The translations under genes and the position numbers were made by a program. DNA of 64,000 nucleotides from Henckelia pumila (lineage: Eukaryota; Streptophyta; Magnoliopsida; Lamiales; Gesneriaceae): assembly GCF_033568475.1 (NCBI RefSeq), contig NC_133122.1, forward strand, positions 140,375,402 through 140,439,401, in the 5' to 3' direction. Shown here piece by piece: positions 44,387-56,195 of this stretch. The notes below the pieces were generated by a model, which saw only the letters and a program-made list of their open reading frames with translations, was not told the origin of the DNA and ran no database searches. Every line of letters begins with the position of its first letter. The first letter of the stretch is position 1.

Positions 44387-47093
44387 CCATCTGTTCCAGC
44401 TTTAATTTCTGATTTGCCTTCAGTACTAACAAAACTCCTGATAGATGTGTGTTTAACAACAGGGGAGAAAACTTCATTGAAATCTATTCCCTCCTTTTGG
44501 TGAATCCCTTGGTCACTAACTTTGCTTTGAATCTTGCAGCTTCAACACTTGGGATGCCCTCCTTCATCTTGAATATCCACTTGCTTCCAATTATCTTTCT
44601 GCCCTTTGACAGCTCCACTAATTCCCATGTATCATACTTATTTAGTGATCTTATTTCCTCAAGCATAGCTTCTTTCCATTTCAATCTATGCTTACATTTT
44701 ACAGATTCTATATAAGATCTTGGTTCATCATCACTCATGGTTTGTGATACATTCAAGGCATATGCTATCAGATCCGCATATCCATATTTAACAAGTGGTT
44801 TGATTTGCCTTCTTACTCTATCCCTTGCTAGAGTGTAATCCTTTAATTCATTTTATTCTTGTGGATGAGGAATCTTTTTGTTTTCTGAATGTACATCATG
44901 ATGAGTTTGCAAATGAGTACTGTCCCTTTGTGAGTCCACCAAAATGTGATCAACATTATCTAAATGCTTGTCTGGACTTAATTCATTTGCAACAGGTGTT
45001 TGCATTAACATTCTATCCTCATCAAAGGTGATGTCTATGCTTATTACAGATTTCCCAACTCCATTTTCCGAGATCCAAACTCTATATCCTTTAATTCCCT
45101 CTGGATATCCAAGGAGGATAGACTTCTTAGCTCTTGGTTGGAGCTTTCCTTCATTCACATGTATATAAGCAGTACATCCAAACACTCTTAGTGTTTTATA
45201 ATCCCCCTTCTTTCCTGACCAGACTTGAATATGTGTCTTGAAGTCCGAAGCTACATAGGGACATCTATTTATTATATATCATGTTGTAGCTGCAGCTTCC
45301 ACCCAAAAGCTTTTAGGGAGTTTTGCCTTTGAGAGGATGCATCTAACTCTTTCTAGAAAGGTTCGATTCATCCTTTCAACAAGTCCATTATGTTGTGGAG
45401 TATGTCTAACTGTCAAGTGCCTTGCTATGCCACTTCTTTTGCATAGGTCATTGAATTCATCGTTGAGATACTCCAAACCATTATTAGTTCTCAACCTCTT
45501 AACTCTCTTACTTTTTTGGTTTTCAACCAGAGTTTTCCAGTCTATGAACTTCTTCAGGGCTTCATTATTGTGCTTTATCGTGTCCATATCCTTCTAGAGT
45601 AATCATCAATGAATGTTATGAAATATTTTGAGCCTCCATGAGTTTGAGTCCTTGCAGGTCCCCATACATCTGAGTGTATGTAGTCTAGTGTGCCTTTAGT
45701 GCTATGTTCTGCCTTCTTGAACATAACTCCAGTTTGTTTCCCTAGAACACAGTGCTCACAGAAATCCAGTTTGCTAATTTGGTCTTTGCCAAAAGCTCCT
45801 TGCTTATTTAGTTCAATTAGCCCTCTTTCACTTATATGTCCCAGCCCGACGTGCCAAAGTTTGGTCTTATCAAACCTGACTTGAGCATTCAAAGCAGCAC
45901 TATCAATGCACGATCTCCATTCCAGAACATACAAGCCATTGTGTCTTAGTCCTTTCGTTACAACCATCACACTTTTTGTGACAGTAAGGACTCCATTCTT
46001 AGCTTTGAACTCATAGCCCAATTGATCCAGCATTCCAAGTGATATCAAATTTCTTTTCATTCCTAACAAATCTCACATCAGATAAGGTTCTAATTGCTCC
46101 ATCACTTAGCTTAACTTGATGGATCCAATGCCTTCAATTTGACAGGCTACATTGTTTCCCATAAGAACGTTTCCACCATCAATTTTAGTAAAACCACTGG
46201 AACCACTCTTTGTATGGAATCATGTGAAAAGAACACCCTGAGTCCAAAATCCAGTCTTTTTTAGAATTCTCAATAGTGACTAGCAACACATCTATACTTT
46301 CATAACCATCCTCTGCCACTGCTGCATCTCTCGAACTAGATTCCTTTTCTACTTGTTTCTTATTCCGTTCTGGACAATCTCTCCTGAAATGTCCTTCCTT
46401 GTGGCATGAGTAACATTTTCTTTTAAACTTAGGTTTTGATCTTGATCTAGACTTGCCTCTAAACTTGGATTCCCTTTTATTTGATCTGCCTCTTGCAAAA
46501 AGTCCTTCACTCTGATCATATCATTATTTGTCCCAGATTTCTTGTTTAGCTCTTTTGACAATAAGGCATCATGTACTTCCTCTAGAGTTAAAGATTCTTT
46601 ACCATAGATCATGGTATCCTCGAGATTTTCTTAAGTATTCGGGAGAGATTGCAACAATAGCAATGTTTGGTCCTCATCTTCAACTTTAATCTCTATGTTT
46701 TACGATCCAAGATACTCTTATTGAAATCATCAACGTGATCTTCAATCGATTTCCCACTCGAAATCTTGAAAGCATACGACTTTTTTTTAAGGAAGAGTCT
46801 ATTGCTAGAAACTTTGTCATGTAAAGATACTCAAGCTTTACCCAAATTGTAGATGCAGACTTCTCCTTCGACACTTCTCGTAATACCTGGTGGCCAAGAC
46901 TCAAAATTATGGCACTATGTGACTTTGCAAGAATGTACTTGTCAAGCACCTTGACTTTATCAGGTACATTTTCTTCTCCAAGGAGTGCATCTTCGAGTCC
47001 ATTTTGAACTGACAATACCCTCATCTTCAACCTCCATAAACCGAAATTATTTTTGCCCATAAATTTCTCAATGTCAAAACGTGTGTTACTCAT
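44387..47093 (-). pseudogene. copia gag-pol, frameshifted, catalytic Asp changed
   Basis: Gag starts at ATG 47093 (MSNTRFDIEKFMGKNNFGLW). A CCHC knuckle lies near 46385-46425, in another frame than the preceding part. GAG-pre-integrase and the HHCC finger (LWHVGLGHISERGL, CEHCVLGK) are near 45870-45740. Integrase core: first Asp in YIHSDVWGP, FIDDYSR, then RTNNGLEYLN, where the family has RTDNG, so the second catalytic Asp is Asn. The Glu region is HNGLVERMNRT. RT begins (WKEAMLEEIRSL, WELVELSKG, SKWIFKMK) near 44700 and stops at the truncation. At least four frame breaks separate these pieces. Confidence 0.88.
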
Positions 47094-47105
47094 CTTTAAG
47101 CCGGT

Positions 47106-47116
47106 CTCTGATGCCA
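47106..47116 (-). other. Primer binding site of the copia element
   Basis: TGGCATCAGAG on the minus strand lies just inside the LTR end (…ATAACA, then AAC). It matches the initiator tRNA-Met primer site TGGTATCAGAG with one change. Confidence 0.65.
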
Positions 47117-47119
47117 GTT

Positions 47120-47600
47120 TGTTATGCAAGAACAAGGATTCATAAGACGATCAACAACAATCCACACAGTATATTACCAAGGAACAAAATACGACTCAAT
47201 CAAAACAAAAGCAATCAATCATCGATGAACAAAGAAAAATGACGCAGCGATATATAGTGGTTCGGATCTAAACATCCTACATCCACTTATGGACCAAGGC
47301 ACATTCACTATCACCAGAAAAACCAAGTGAAACAATCATTTTACAATCACTGAGCTAGCTTCGCCATCGCAGTACACATTCAAGAATTGAATCTAGGATT
47401 AAAGATACAAACACTCATGATCAACTCCCTAATCTAATCTCCAGAAGATTACAGAAAACAAGAAGGAATACATATTGATGTTCTTGAAGTCAAATCGCAT
47501 CTCCACTTCCTCTTGCGTCTCCCCCTTTATCTCAGTTCTATATATGCAGCAGCTCGTGCATCTTCAGTTGAGTCGGTTGGATTAGTTCACATGAGGATGA
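47120..47600 (-). repeat. 5' LTR of the copia element (right edge approximate)
   Basis: On the minus strand this ends …CTTGCATAACA just before the primer site. A TATA-like GCATATATAGAAC lies near 47538-47550, and AGTGGTTCGG-type text near 47250 is typical of copia leader/LTR sequence. With no 3' LTR left, the outer edge cannot be fixed by comparison. Confidence 0.5.
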
Positions 47601-48850
47601 TCATCTTGTGTTTTCTTGTGCACCCCAATTCATTCTTAGTTTTGATTGGACACGTGAATAAGTAAGCCAACTCATCACAATTATTCTTAAACCATCTATC
47701 ACCTAGACATTTTGAGCTAATATATTTGGTTCTTCTTCTTCTTAAAAAAAATGAATTGCGATTCTAAATGCATTTTATTAATATCGAACTGAAGATTGTA
47801 AGTGAAAAAAAAAATTACTTTGCTCGTCTCTTTTCAAAATTCCAAGCTAATATATATTTTTTAAAATTCCAAACGAACATTTACATAATATTATTGCTAA
47901 GAAAGTGAGAGAATGATACGTGAAAATTAAAAGTGGGGATGTCACGTGAAGCTCTTTACTTTTTCTTCGACCATATTGCTTTGGAGTTGTTGATACGAAT
48001 CACATAAATGCATTAACTCATAAAAATAAGATACGTAATGTGCTTTCTCGTTTGGTTGCAATTTTATATTAAAGATTTTTGCTTCCTATATTCAAATTCA
48101 ATTTTAACGAGCTATATTAAAATTTATTTTATTTTATTTCAAAATTTAGTCTTTTTCTACGTGACGTTGGTGTGTCTAGTGTCATTTGAGGATTTTTAAA
48201 ATATTGCAACGGAAAATTAGAGGACCCAAATTGCCAAAACAATGAAAAAAAATACATGATTTATAATTATCAATTTTGACAATATTGCATGTGGATCAAA
48301 ATCGTAGAGAGTAAACATAGATGACAAAAAAATAGGTTCCTCTTTAATTCATTCAAATGTGTGTATGCTGTCTAGCTAACTATATATTTTTTTTCTTCCT
48401 TTGAGAAACTACTTGAAATTCTAAGACAGTTTAAGCGAGTATTTGGAAAGAAAATAATTAATATGTATAAGTTTGAATTATTTCCAACTAAAATGCTTTT
48501 TAACCTCTAATTTCAACAAAATAAATATACAGTATTTTTTTTTTTTTTTGAGAGAATTATATAGTGTTTTAGCATTAAGGTATAATACTTTTCTGACAGG
48601 TATGACTAAGTGGAGATTAACGTCCAAAGATTGAGCGAGACTAACGATTTGATCAAAAATGAGAAAAATATATAGTTACGTACAATCATGATTGACCATG
48701 CATATTAAACAAGTTAACATACAAAGTTTCAATTTTTTTTAATAAAATAAAAGGTAAAATTAAAATAATTTGAGACTCTTCCCTTTCAAAAATTTCAGTT
48801 CATTATTTTTTCCCAATATAAAATCATGTATTAATCAGACTTATAAAACT

Positions 48851-48889
<39 letters not shown>

Positions 48890-49407
48890 ATATTCCATCT
48901 ATTATATATTTGGCTTGAGATAATTAAAAAACCATGCATATTGAGATATATATGAATATACATTTTATGTTTAAGCTCATAATGTTTACTTTTCTAAAAC
49001 GTACCGTACGTGTATGACATTAATCGAGTTCGATCTCATAATTAAATGATATTGTTTCCTAAATTTCATATATATGTTTTTTATTTGAGAACCTGCATGT
49101 CGACATATTTCATGCACTCCACGAATTATATGATAGGACAATTCATTGACCAATGTAGTCCAACATTGGATGAGCACATAATGTGCTCACCCAGCTCAGC
49201 TCCTCTTAATTAATATAAAATGTCCCTACTCCGACAACATCACATTTCAGCATGTATATATTTAGTGATCTTAAGCATATATGATTGAGTAAAAATAGAA
49301 AAGCAAAAAATATATATAAATAATAAACTTGTTATAATCTCTTTGAGTAAAAATCCAACCTTGATAAATTCCCATCGCATGAATAATTTAATTTCCAGGT
49401 ATGATCG

Positions 49408-49445
<38 letters not shown>

Positions 49446-49719
49446 CCAATTTGTAAACGTAACTTATTCAAGTTCCCTTTTGTTCTGATTTTTGGAACAG
49501 ATTTTTTGACCAGAGGTAAATTTAAGGGATGAATAAAAAAAAAGAAAAAGAAAGGGTATTTCAGTAACTGCGTGGAACTCATGATTGCAGGCAGCTGTTT
49601 TAATATATAAGTTCACAGATATTCCTTTCCTTTTCATGTAGTAACCTGATAGATATATATGGTCTGAACCAAATTAAAGCTTATAAAGTTTGAGTACAAA
49701 ATAATTAAGATAATTAAAG
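47601..49719. other. AT-rich intergenic DNA with TA microsatellites
   Basis: No gene is supported. A TA run lies at about 48857-48887, and another at about 49412-49441. The ORFs over them are repeat translations. Confidence 0.5.
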
Positions 49720-49935
49720 ATGTGGAGATTTGAGGAAGCGATATCGATGTTAGTGCATGTTATGTTGAGAAAGAGCATTAGCATTTATCGTGAATTCGGT
49801 TTCATGGTGATTGATGCCTATTCTGTCATTACTTCAGTGATTCGATTTTCAGGCGTGTTTATGGTTAGATCAGATCATGCCTACTACAGGAGTCGCCGCC
49901 CATCTTCCTCCATGTTTCTGCGTTATGATGGTTAG
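49720..49935 (+). CDS. Small hypothetical ORF, 71 residues
   Basis: Not recognised. The ORF begins MWRFEEAISMLVHVMLRKSI and ends DHAYYRSRRPSSSMFLRYDG, followed by TAG. Its base composition is clearly less AT-rich than its flanks, codons look normal, and the middle is hydrophobic (VIDAYSVITSVIRFSGVFMV). It could be a short plant-specific protein or a chance ORF. There is no intron or obvious partner. The nearest neighbours are a TA microsatellite on the left and a Mutator-like element on the right. Confidence 0.35.
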   Translation: MWRFEEAISMLVHVMLRKSISIYREFGFMVIDAYSVITSVIRFSGVFMVRSDHAYYRSRRPSSSMFLRYDG

Positions 49936-50607
49936 AATTAATTAATAATATTCATGAAGCATATATCCATTTTCATCCATTTTTCATTTTCAGGCGTGAT
50001 TGAGTCAATGCTTGCCAAGTGCTGCAAATCTCTTATATATAAATTAAATCACCTCTTGATCAGAGGATGCACGATCGACTTGGTGATTCTTTAATTTTCA
50101 CCTAATAATAATAATTTATGTTGCCGATTCTCAGTAAATTAAGCTATATACATAGTTGATCAAACTCATTTCGTTGTACTTTGTGACCTTGGCGTCGGTA
50201 AGAGAACCCTAGGGTTTTCATTGCGAATGATGTATGAAATCCCAACTTGGATTCTTGGTAAATCTTTGCTAGCTCATTGACATAAATAGTTACACTCAAC
50301 TCCTACTATGAAAATTACAATTTTTAGTCCTTATTTATTTGATTATTTATGAATTTTATAAACAATTTTGGCCGTGTACAGTCATTATTATTGGAACCGA
50401 ATTTGCTATTCATATGTACGTTAACTGTGATAATTAATTAAATCATGATAGAGTTTCCGTCGACAAATTAGTGTCAAAGTGTAATTGTGAAACAAGAGAT
50501 ATGTGACGTGAAACAATGTCATCCAAACATAAAATATCTTTTTTTGAAACATAAAATAGGCGCTAGATGTCTAAACATATCAGGCAAGTAGCACACAATT
50601 GGGTAAT

Positions 50608-51933
50608 AACGAATGATCGGAAAATTAGCATTTTAGTCCTGTATGTTGGCTTCATTTTGGTTTTGGTCATGTATATTGGCTTGTTTTGGAAAAGATCATG
50701 TAACTTTGTTTTTATTTTGGATTTAGTCTTACATGTTGATTGTTTTGGTTTTGGTCCTATAAGTTGACTTACTTTTTGATTTTGGTTCTATACAAAGTTA
50801 TGTTTTGAAAAAAAGTACGGGAATTTGGATTTTTTTTGGATTTGGTCTTATTAGTTGACTTGTTTTTTTATTTTGGTCATGGAAAAGATACGGTTTTTAC
50901 CAAATTAAGCTCGGTTAAGTTAGAATAAGCGCCTATGTTTTTTATTTTAAAATAATAAATTAAATTTAGAATTTAGAAGTTGACTTTCCAACTTCACCGC
51001 TTAATCTTTTATAATAAATATTTTTTATGATTTTATAATTAAATAAATTAGGTTTAAAATTTAGATGTTGACCTTCTAATTATTTTTTAAAATAATAATT
51101 ATGTTCTAAAAGGTACAATAACTTGATTTATTTATTTATTTTTCCTCCCTCGCCGAAACTGGAGGGATCAGCAAAATTTTGCTTATTTGCAGTGTTCTAA
51201 AAAACACGCTCAAGCGGCGATTAAGCGTGATAAAAGTGAAACATGCCTAAAAAGCTCTGCTTTCGAGAAAAGCGGAAAAAAAAAGTCAACCATAATTGAG
51301 ACCATAGTTGAGAACGATAAAAAAATATATTAGAGTGTTACTTTTTAAAAGAACGAAAGTATGTTTTAAATATATTTTTAGTTTTTAGCTAATTTTGTTA
51401 ATTTAGGTTGGAACTTATTTATATGATCATTAATAGGTGCTAAGTGGGCGAACACTTAGTGCCAAATAAATAAAAAAATCGAAGTTACAGTTAAGAACGA
51501 TATAAATGAATGTTTTTTGTTACTTTTTAAAATAACAAAAGTATGTTACATTTAATACATTAAATTAACATATTTTAAATTTTATTAAATTATTTAGATT
51601 AAAAAAATTTTAAGCGTAAAAAAATATTTTTTTATTAGTTAGTTGTAATTATCTCAAACCAGTAAGCAGATAAAACATGAAAGAATAAAAAATATTTATT
51701 ACAAAAATAATTAGAGATCAATTTCTAAATTTCAAAACATGATAACATACAGGACGAAAACCAAAAAACAAACCAACTTACAGGACCAAAACCAAAATAA
51801 GGCAACATATAGGACTAAATCCAAAAACAAAATCGAGTTACAGGATTTTTTCTAAAACAAGCCAACATACAGGACCAAAACCATAAATAAGCCAACATAC
51901 AGGACCAAAATGCTAATTTTCCCAACGAATGAT
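50608..51933 (+). mobile_element. Non-autonomous Mutator-like element, copy 1, 10-bp target duplication
   Basis: The element (50618-51923, 1306 bp) has long inverted ends: GGAAAATTAGCATTTTAGTC on the left and GACCAAAATGCTAATTTTCC on the right. It is flanked by AACGAATGAT on both sides (50608-50617 and 51924-51933). The arms, about 200-250 bp, are built from degenerate repeats of TTTTGGTCCTGTATGTTGGC. No transposase is present. The middle holds AAGCGGCGATTAAGCGTG. Long inverted ends with a 9-11-bp duplication fit Mutator-like elements. A second copy lies at 54523-55756 in the same orientation. Confidence 0.85.
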
Positions 51934-52128
51934 AGTTAACCTTGTGGATTCCGACATTGTTTTCGCATGGTTTATGTTTCCATGGATGGATAACTGTGCC
52001 TATAATAAATAAACATCCAAATTCCAAAATAGTCAGGTTTTCCAAACAAGTCTAAATATATATTAAACCAGATATACAACAGAAGTTCATTAGCATTAGC
52101 TAAACCATAAGCCAAGAGCATATGGCCT

Positions 52129-54331
52129 TCAATACTTTCTGAAAGTCAGGTTCAGACGACCCGGTAGAAGTCCTGTCTTCTCCAGCAACCCATGAGGAGC
52201 TGTTCTCGGAAAAATATTTGTCACGCCATGAAAAATATGCCTAGATTCAGCACCAAATATCAGCACATCTCCGGATTCCAGCATGAGACTATCAGCTTTC
52301 TCAACATCCCTCTGATTACCGTACAAAAACTCAGCCGAATCACCAATAGACATTGAAACAACAGGTAACCCTTTCCGAAGACTATCATCAGTTTCGTCCC
52401 GATCCTGCTTAATTTGGGTAAGAATGTGTTACAGCAATTGGCACAACAATAACAAATATGGTAGTATTATAACATGTTAAATTGATATAGTACCGAGGTA
52501 CAATAATGTAGCCATACATTCGTACACACTATAGTGTAGTAATATAATGTTTTGTAGTGTAGTGTTGTTTAGTGTAGCGCAATATCCAGATAGCATCATG
52601 TGGAGTAATAATAGTACAGTGCAGTATTTTGTAAGGCTAATGCCTACTGTAGTGATCTAATAGCATCAGTTAATATGTAACTATAATCTAGCAAGTTATT
52701 TCTAGTAGAGTATGGTGATATAACAATATTGGGATAATCTATACAATACTCTGATTAAAATTCTGAATGTTAGAGATGTATATATTGAACACTCGGAACT
52801 ATCGGGGCATGTAGGCTTGATTCAATTATCCTAATTGTTCCAACTAGCTAGCACACAAAACCAAAGTCCCAGCATTTGGTTTCATATATCCCTAACATAG
52901 GAAATAGATTTTTAACATATCTTCCGTGGATTATATCGTGAGTTTTAGTCAGACTAGCTAAAATTAACAATATATAAGCAAACAATATGTGTGATTAAAT
53001 AGAAACCTGATGCAGACCAAGTCGACCATTTGTGGTGTAGAAATTGACAATACACAAATCTGGTGACATTTTTGGGAGCATGTCATCCGCGTCTGTGACG
53101 TCCATGACTTTTTTTATCAGACGATGAGAATCCTCGAGTGATCTGGCGACTACCGAAGAGAAGTGAGATGGAATGTCAGGGGGAACAACATTGTCATGCG
53201 GCCGGATTTGTGCATATGCTCTTGTTTGAGGATCCCAATCAAGACCAAGACACATCATGAACAAGCGCAATTTGGCTCCGTCTTTATAACCAGGTCGGTA
53301 AAACCCGCTTGGACCAAGACCTAATTCTCGACATTTCTTTACAATGTTCACCTGCAAGAGACATAACTAGCACGGTTTTCTTCATCATTTCAAAGTGCAA
53401 AAGTCGAGTATTACAGGAATATATACCTGCTCACTGATTGGTATATAATTTTTCAACAATACCATTCCAGGTCTCAGTACTTGACCGGTCTCTTCTAATG
53501 AGTTTGCAACATCACATTGTTCCTTTGGAACCCAAATTTTATTCATAGAACCTTTGCGGGGCTTCTGTTTTGTCGCGTTTCGAAAACAAATATCAAATGG
53601 TTGCACGATGCTACTGCCAGGGAAGACATAATTGGGTTTCTTCTAAGGTTTGGACTTTTAGAAGCAGAAAGTTCACACTTGTTTCCGAACATTGCGGGCA
53701 TGTCCGAATCCTTGGGAGCCTTTGAAGCAACTGATGCTTGATCAAGTTTCTCATTTTCTCGAGTCCCCAAGTCTACTCTAATTTTCCTTTTACGTTTAGG
53801 TTCAGGAGCGGTACTAGCAGAAAGTGAGGGATATTCATCATCATAGGAAGCTTCAGCTGTTATGCATTGATCTTTCCTAGCGAGCCGAACAATTTGGTCT
53901 TGGCCATTATCATCACCCTTTGGCATACACAAAAATTTTAAACTTTGCAAAATGCATGAAACTATGTAAAAGATTAGCCACCCACTTCAGATATCGTACT
54001 TCATGCCAGGAAATAATAACCTCAAAAAGTTTGCAGTAGAGATCTTTAATGCCAGATAAAATCTTAAATCAGCACAACCACATTTTAACAATCCATTCCC
54101 CGGTGGCATTCCAAATGTTTGATAAAATAACCATTCGAATCCCTCAATACATACAATATAAGAAAAGGAGAAAAAGAAGAAACATAGAAAACTCACATTC
54201 TTGAAGGATGATTTCATGCTTCTATTACTCATCGTTCCAAGAAACGAGGACCTTCCGCCACAAAAATTCTTGGACAATGAGGAAATGGGTGTTGCTGCGA
54301 AAATTGCACGATTGAAAGAACCCGTATGCAT
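52129..54331 (-). pseudogene. ALKBH1-like Fe(II)/2-oxoglutarate dioxygenase, frame broken in exon 2
   Basis: This belongs to the AlkB family, which removes methyl groups from DNA or RNA bases; plant ALKBH1 paralogues share this layout. Exons: 54331-54197, 53917-53427, 53351-53007 and 52404-52129, all GT-AG. Exon 2 is 491 nt, which does not keep frame: the first part (GDDNGQDQIVRLARKD ... SASKSPN) and second part (KKPNYVFPG, FDICFRNATKQKPRKGSMNK) are in different frames, joined near 53630-53660. Catalytic residues survive: His and Asp in GLHQDRDE (the junction of exons 3 and 4 falls between Gln and Asp), the second His in SRHIFHGV, and Arg in GRLNLTFRKY at the C-terminus. SIGDSAEFLYG and SGDVLIFG form the barrel. 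Start chosen: first in-frame ATG after a TAG. The break could be a real null allele or a sequence error. Confidence 0.8.
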
Positions 54332-54397
54332 GAGACCCCGAGAAATCAAATCACATAAAAAAAGAGTAAAGTTGAAGTGGGCTGCAGGCTTCTCCTA

Positions 54398-54512
54398 ATT
54401 AATGAAAATGAATATTGTGAGAGAACCGAAGCGTCTTCGCCACCAAAACGCCAAGAGTCTCACCAAGTTCAGTGTTTCCTATCAATAGCGGTTTGGTTGG
54501 AGAATTCATTCA
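54398..54512. other. Promoter-side gap upstream of the ALKBH1-like gene
   Basis: Only about 190 bp separate the predicted start codon from the Mutator-like copy 2, so that element lies within the likely promoter or upstream region of the gene. Confidence 0.4.
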
Positions 54513-55766
54513 AAACATGAATGGGAAAATTATTACCATTTTAGTCCTGTATGTTGACTTCATTTTGGTTTTGGTGCTTGTTTTGGAAAAGATTCTGTAA
54601 CTTTATTTTTATTTGGGATTTAGTCCTACATGTTGATTGTTTTGGTTTTGGTCCTATAAGTTGACTTAATTTTTTATTTTGGTCTTATACAAAGTTATGT
54701 TTTGAAAAAAAGTACAGGAATTTGGATTTTTTTTATTTGGTCATATTAGTTGACTTGTTTTTTTTATTTTGGTCATGGAAAAGATACAGTTTTGACCAAA
54801 TTAAGCTCGGTTTAAGTTAGAATAAGCGCATATATTTTTTATTTTAAAATAATAAATTAAATTAGAATTTAGAAGATACTTTCCAACTTCACCGTTTAAG
54901 CTTTTATAATAAATATTTTTTTATGATTTTATAATTAAATAAATTAGGTTTAAAATTTAGATGTTGATCTTCTAATTATTTTTTAAAATAATAATTATGT
55001 TCTAAAAGATACGTTTTCTTTTTGCTTATTTGCAGTGTTCTAAAAAGCACGCTTAAGCGGCGATTAAGCGTGATAAAAGTGAAACATACCTAAAAAGCTC
55101 TCCTTTCGAGAAAAGCAGAACAAAAAAAGTCAACCATAGTTGAGAACGATAAAAAAATATATTATAGTGTTACTTTTTAAATGAACGAAAGTATTTTTTA
55201 AATATATTTTTAGTTTTTAGCTAATTTTGTTAATTTAGGTTGGAACTTATTTATATGATCATTAATAGGTGCTAAGTGGTCGAACATTATGTGCCAAATA
55301 AATAAAAAAATCGAAGTTACAGTTGAGAACGATATAAATGAATGTTTGTTTGTTACTTTTTAAAAGAACAAAAGTATGTTACATTTAATACATTAAATTA
55401 ACATATTTTAGATTTTATTAAATTATTTAGATTAAAAAAAGTTTAAGCTTAAAAAATTATTTTTTTATTAGTTATTTGTAATTATTTCAAACCAATAAGC
55501 AGATAAAACATGAAAGAATAAAAAATATTTATTAAAAAAATAATTAGAGATCAACTTCTAAATTCCAAAACATGATAACATACAGGACGAAAACCAAAAA
55601 ACAAACCAACTTACAGGACCAAAACCAAAATAAGCCAACATATAGGACTAAATCCAAAAAAAAAATCGAGTTACAGGATGTTTTTCAAAACAAGCCAATA
55701 TACAGGACCAAAACCAAAAAGAAGCCAACATACAAAACCAAAATGCTAATTTTCCCAAACATAAAA
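54513..55766 (+). mobile_element. Non-autonomous Mutator-like element, copy 2
   Basis: The element (54523-55756, 1234 bp) starts GGGAAAATTATTACCATTTT and ends CAAAATGCTAATTTTCCC. The flanks AAACATGAAT (54513-54522) and AAACATAAAA (55757-55766) match at 8 of 10 bases, a decayed target duplication. The middle is closely related to copy 1 (TGCAGTGTTCTAAAAAGCAC, AAGCGGCGATTAAGCGTG). No transposase is present. More diverged target flanks suggest it is older than copy 1. Confidence 0.82.
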
Positions 55767-56195
55767 ATACAAAATAAATTATTTTTGAATAAATAAATAT
55801 TTATCAAAACATCAAAAACAGTTTTTTTTTTTTTTTAAAAAAAAGAGCTTACAACCTGTGGGCTGTGTATATAATCTTATACAATACCAGTTTTTGGCAA
55901 AATGGATTGATTGGGCTTCTTGGGAATATGTTATTGGGCATCCCACAATATCTACGAGAGCTATTTATTATATCAAAACATAATTGTAAATACCATTTTC
56001 ATTTTATATCATATGTCAGTCTTATTTACTTATTTTACACTTGTTGCGTATTTTATATCATTGAAATTCTTACGTAAACATGATAGTTTTTATTGTATTT
56101 AAATTAAGGGAAACTTGTAGATAACTCCCTAAATCAAACATAACTTTCAATTTACTACCTATATTTGTCTTTCCGAAAATGCCCTTGTCGTTATT
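55767..56195. other. AT-rich DNA between the Mutator-like copy and the viral fragment
   Basis: No gene is supported; short ORFs at 55865-56102 show no features. A poly-T run followed by an A run lies near 55820-55845. Confidence 0.4.

Larger units (their letters stand above)
44387..47600 (-). mobile_element. Ty1/copia element, 3' truncated and decayed
   Basis: On the minus strand the order is LTR (about 47600-47120), primer site, gag, GAG-pre-integrase, integrase and the start of reverse transcriptase. It is cut at 44387, so the rest of RT, RNase H and the 3' LTR are gone. The position of integrase ahead of RT identifies Ty1/copia. The coding part is split by frameshifts (for example at an A8 run near 46783-46790). 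Confidence 0.9.

Noticed and set aside
48857-48887. Regulatory TATA cluster
   Set aside because: Plain TA microsatellite with no gene downstream.
53987-54196. Extension of the ALKBH1-like exon 1 (VSFLCFFFFSFSY)
   Set aside because: Intron translation after a clear GTGAGT donor.
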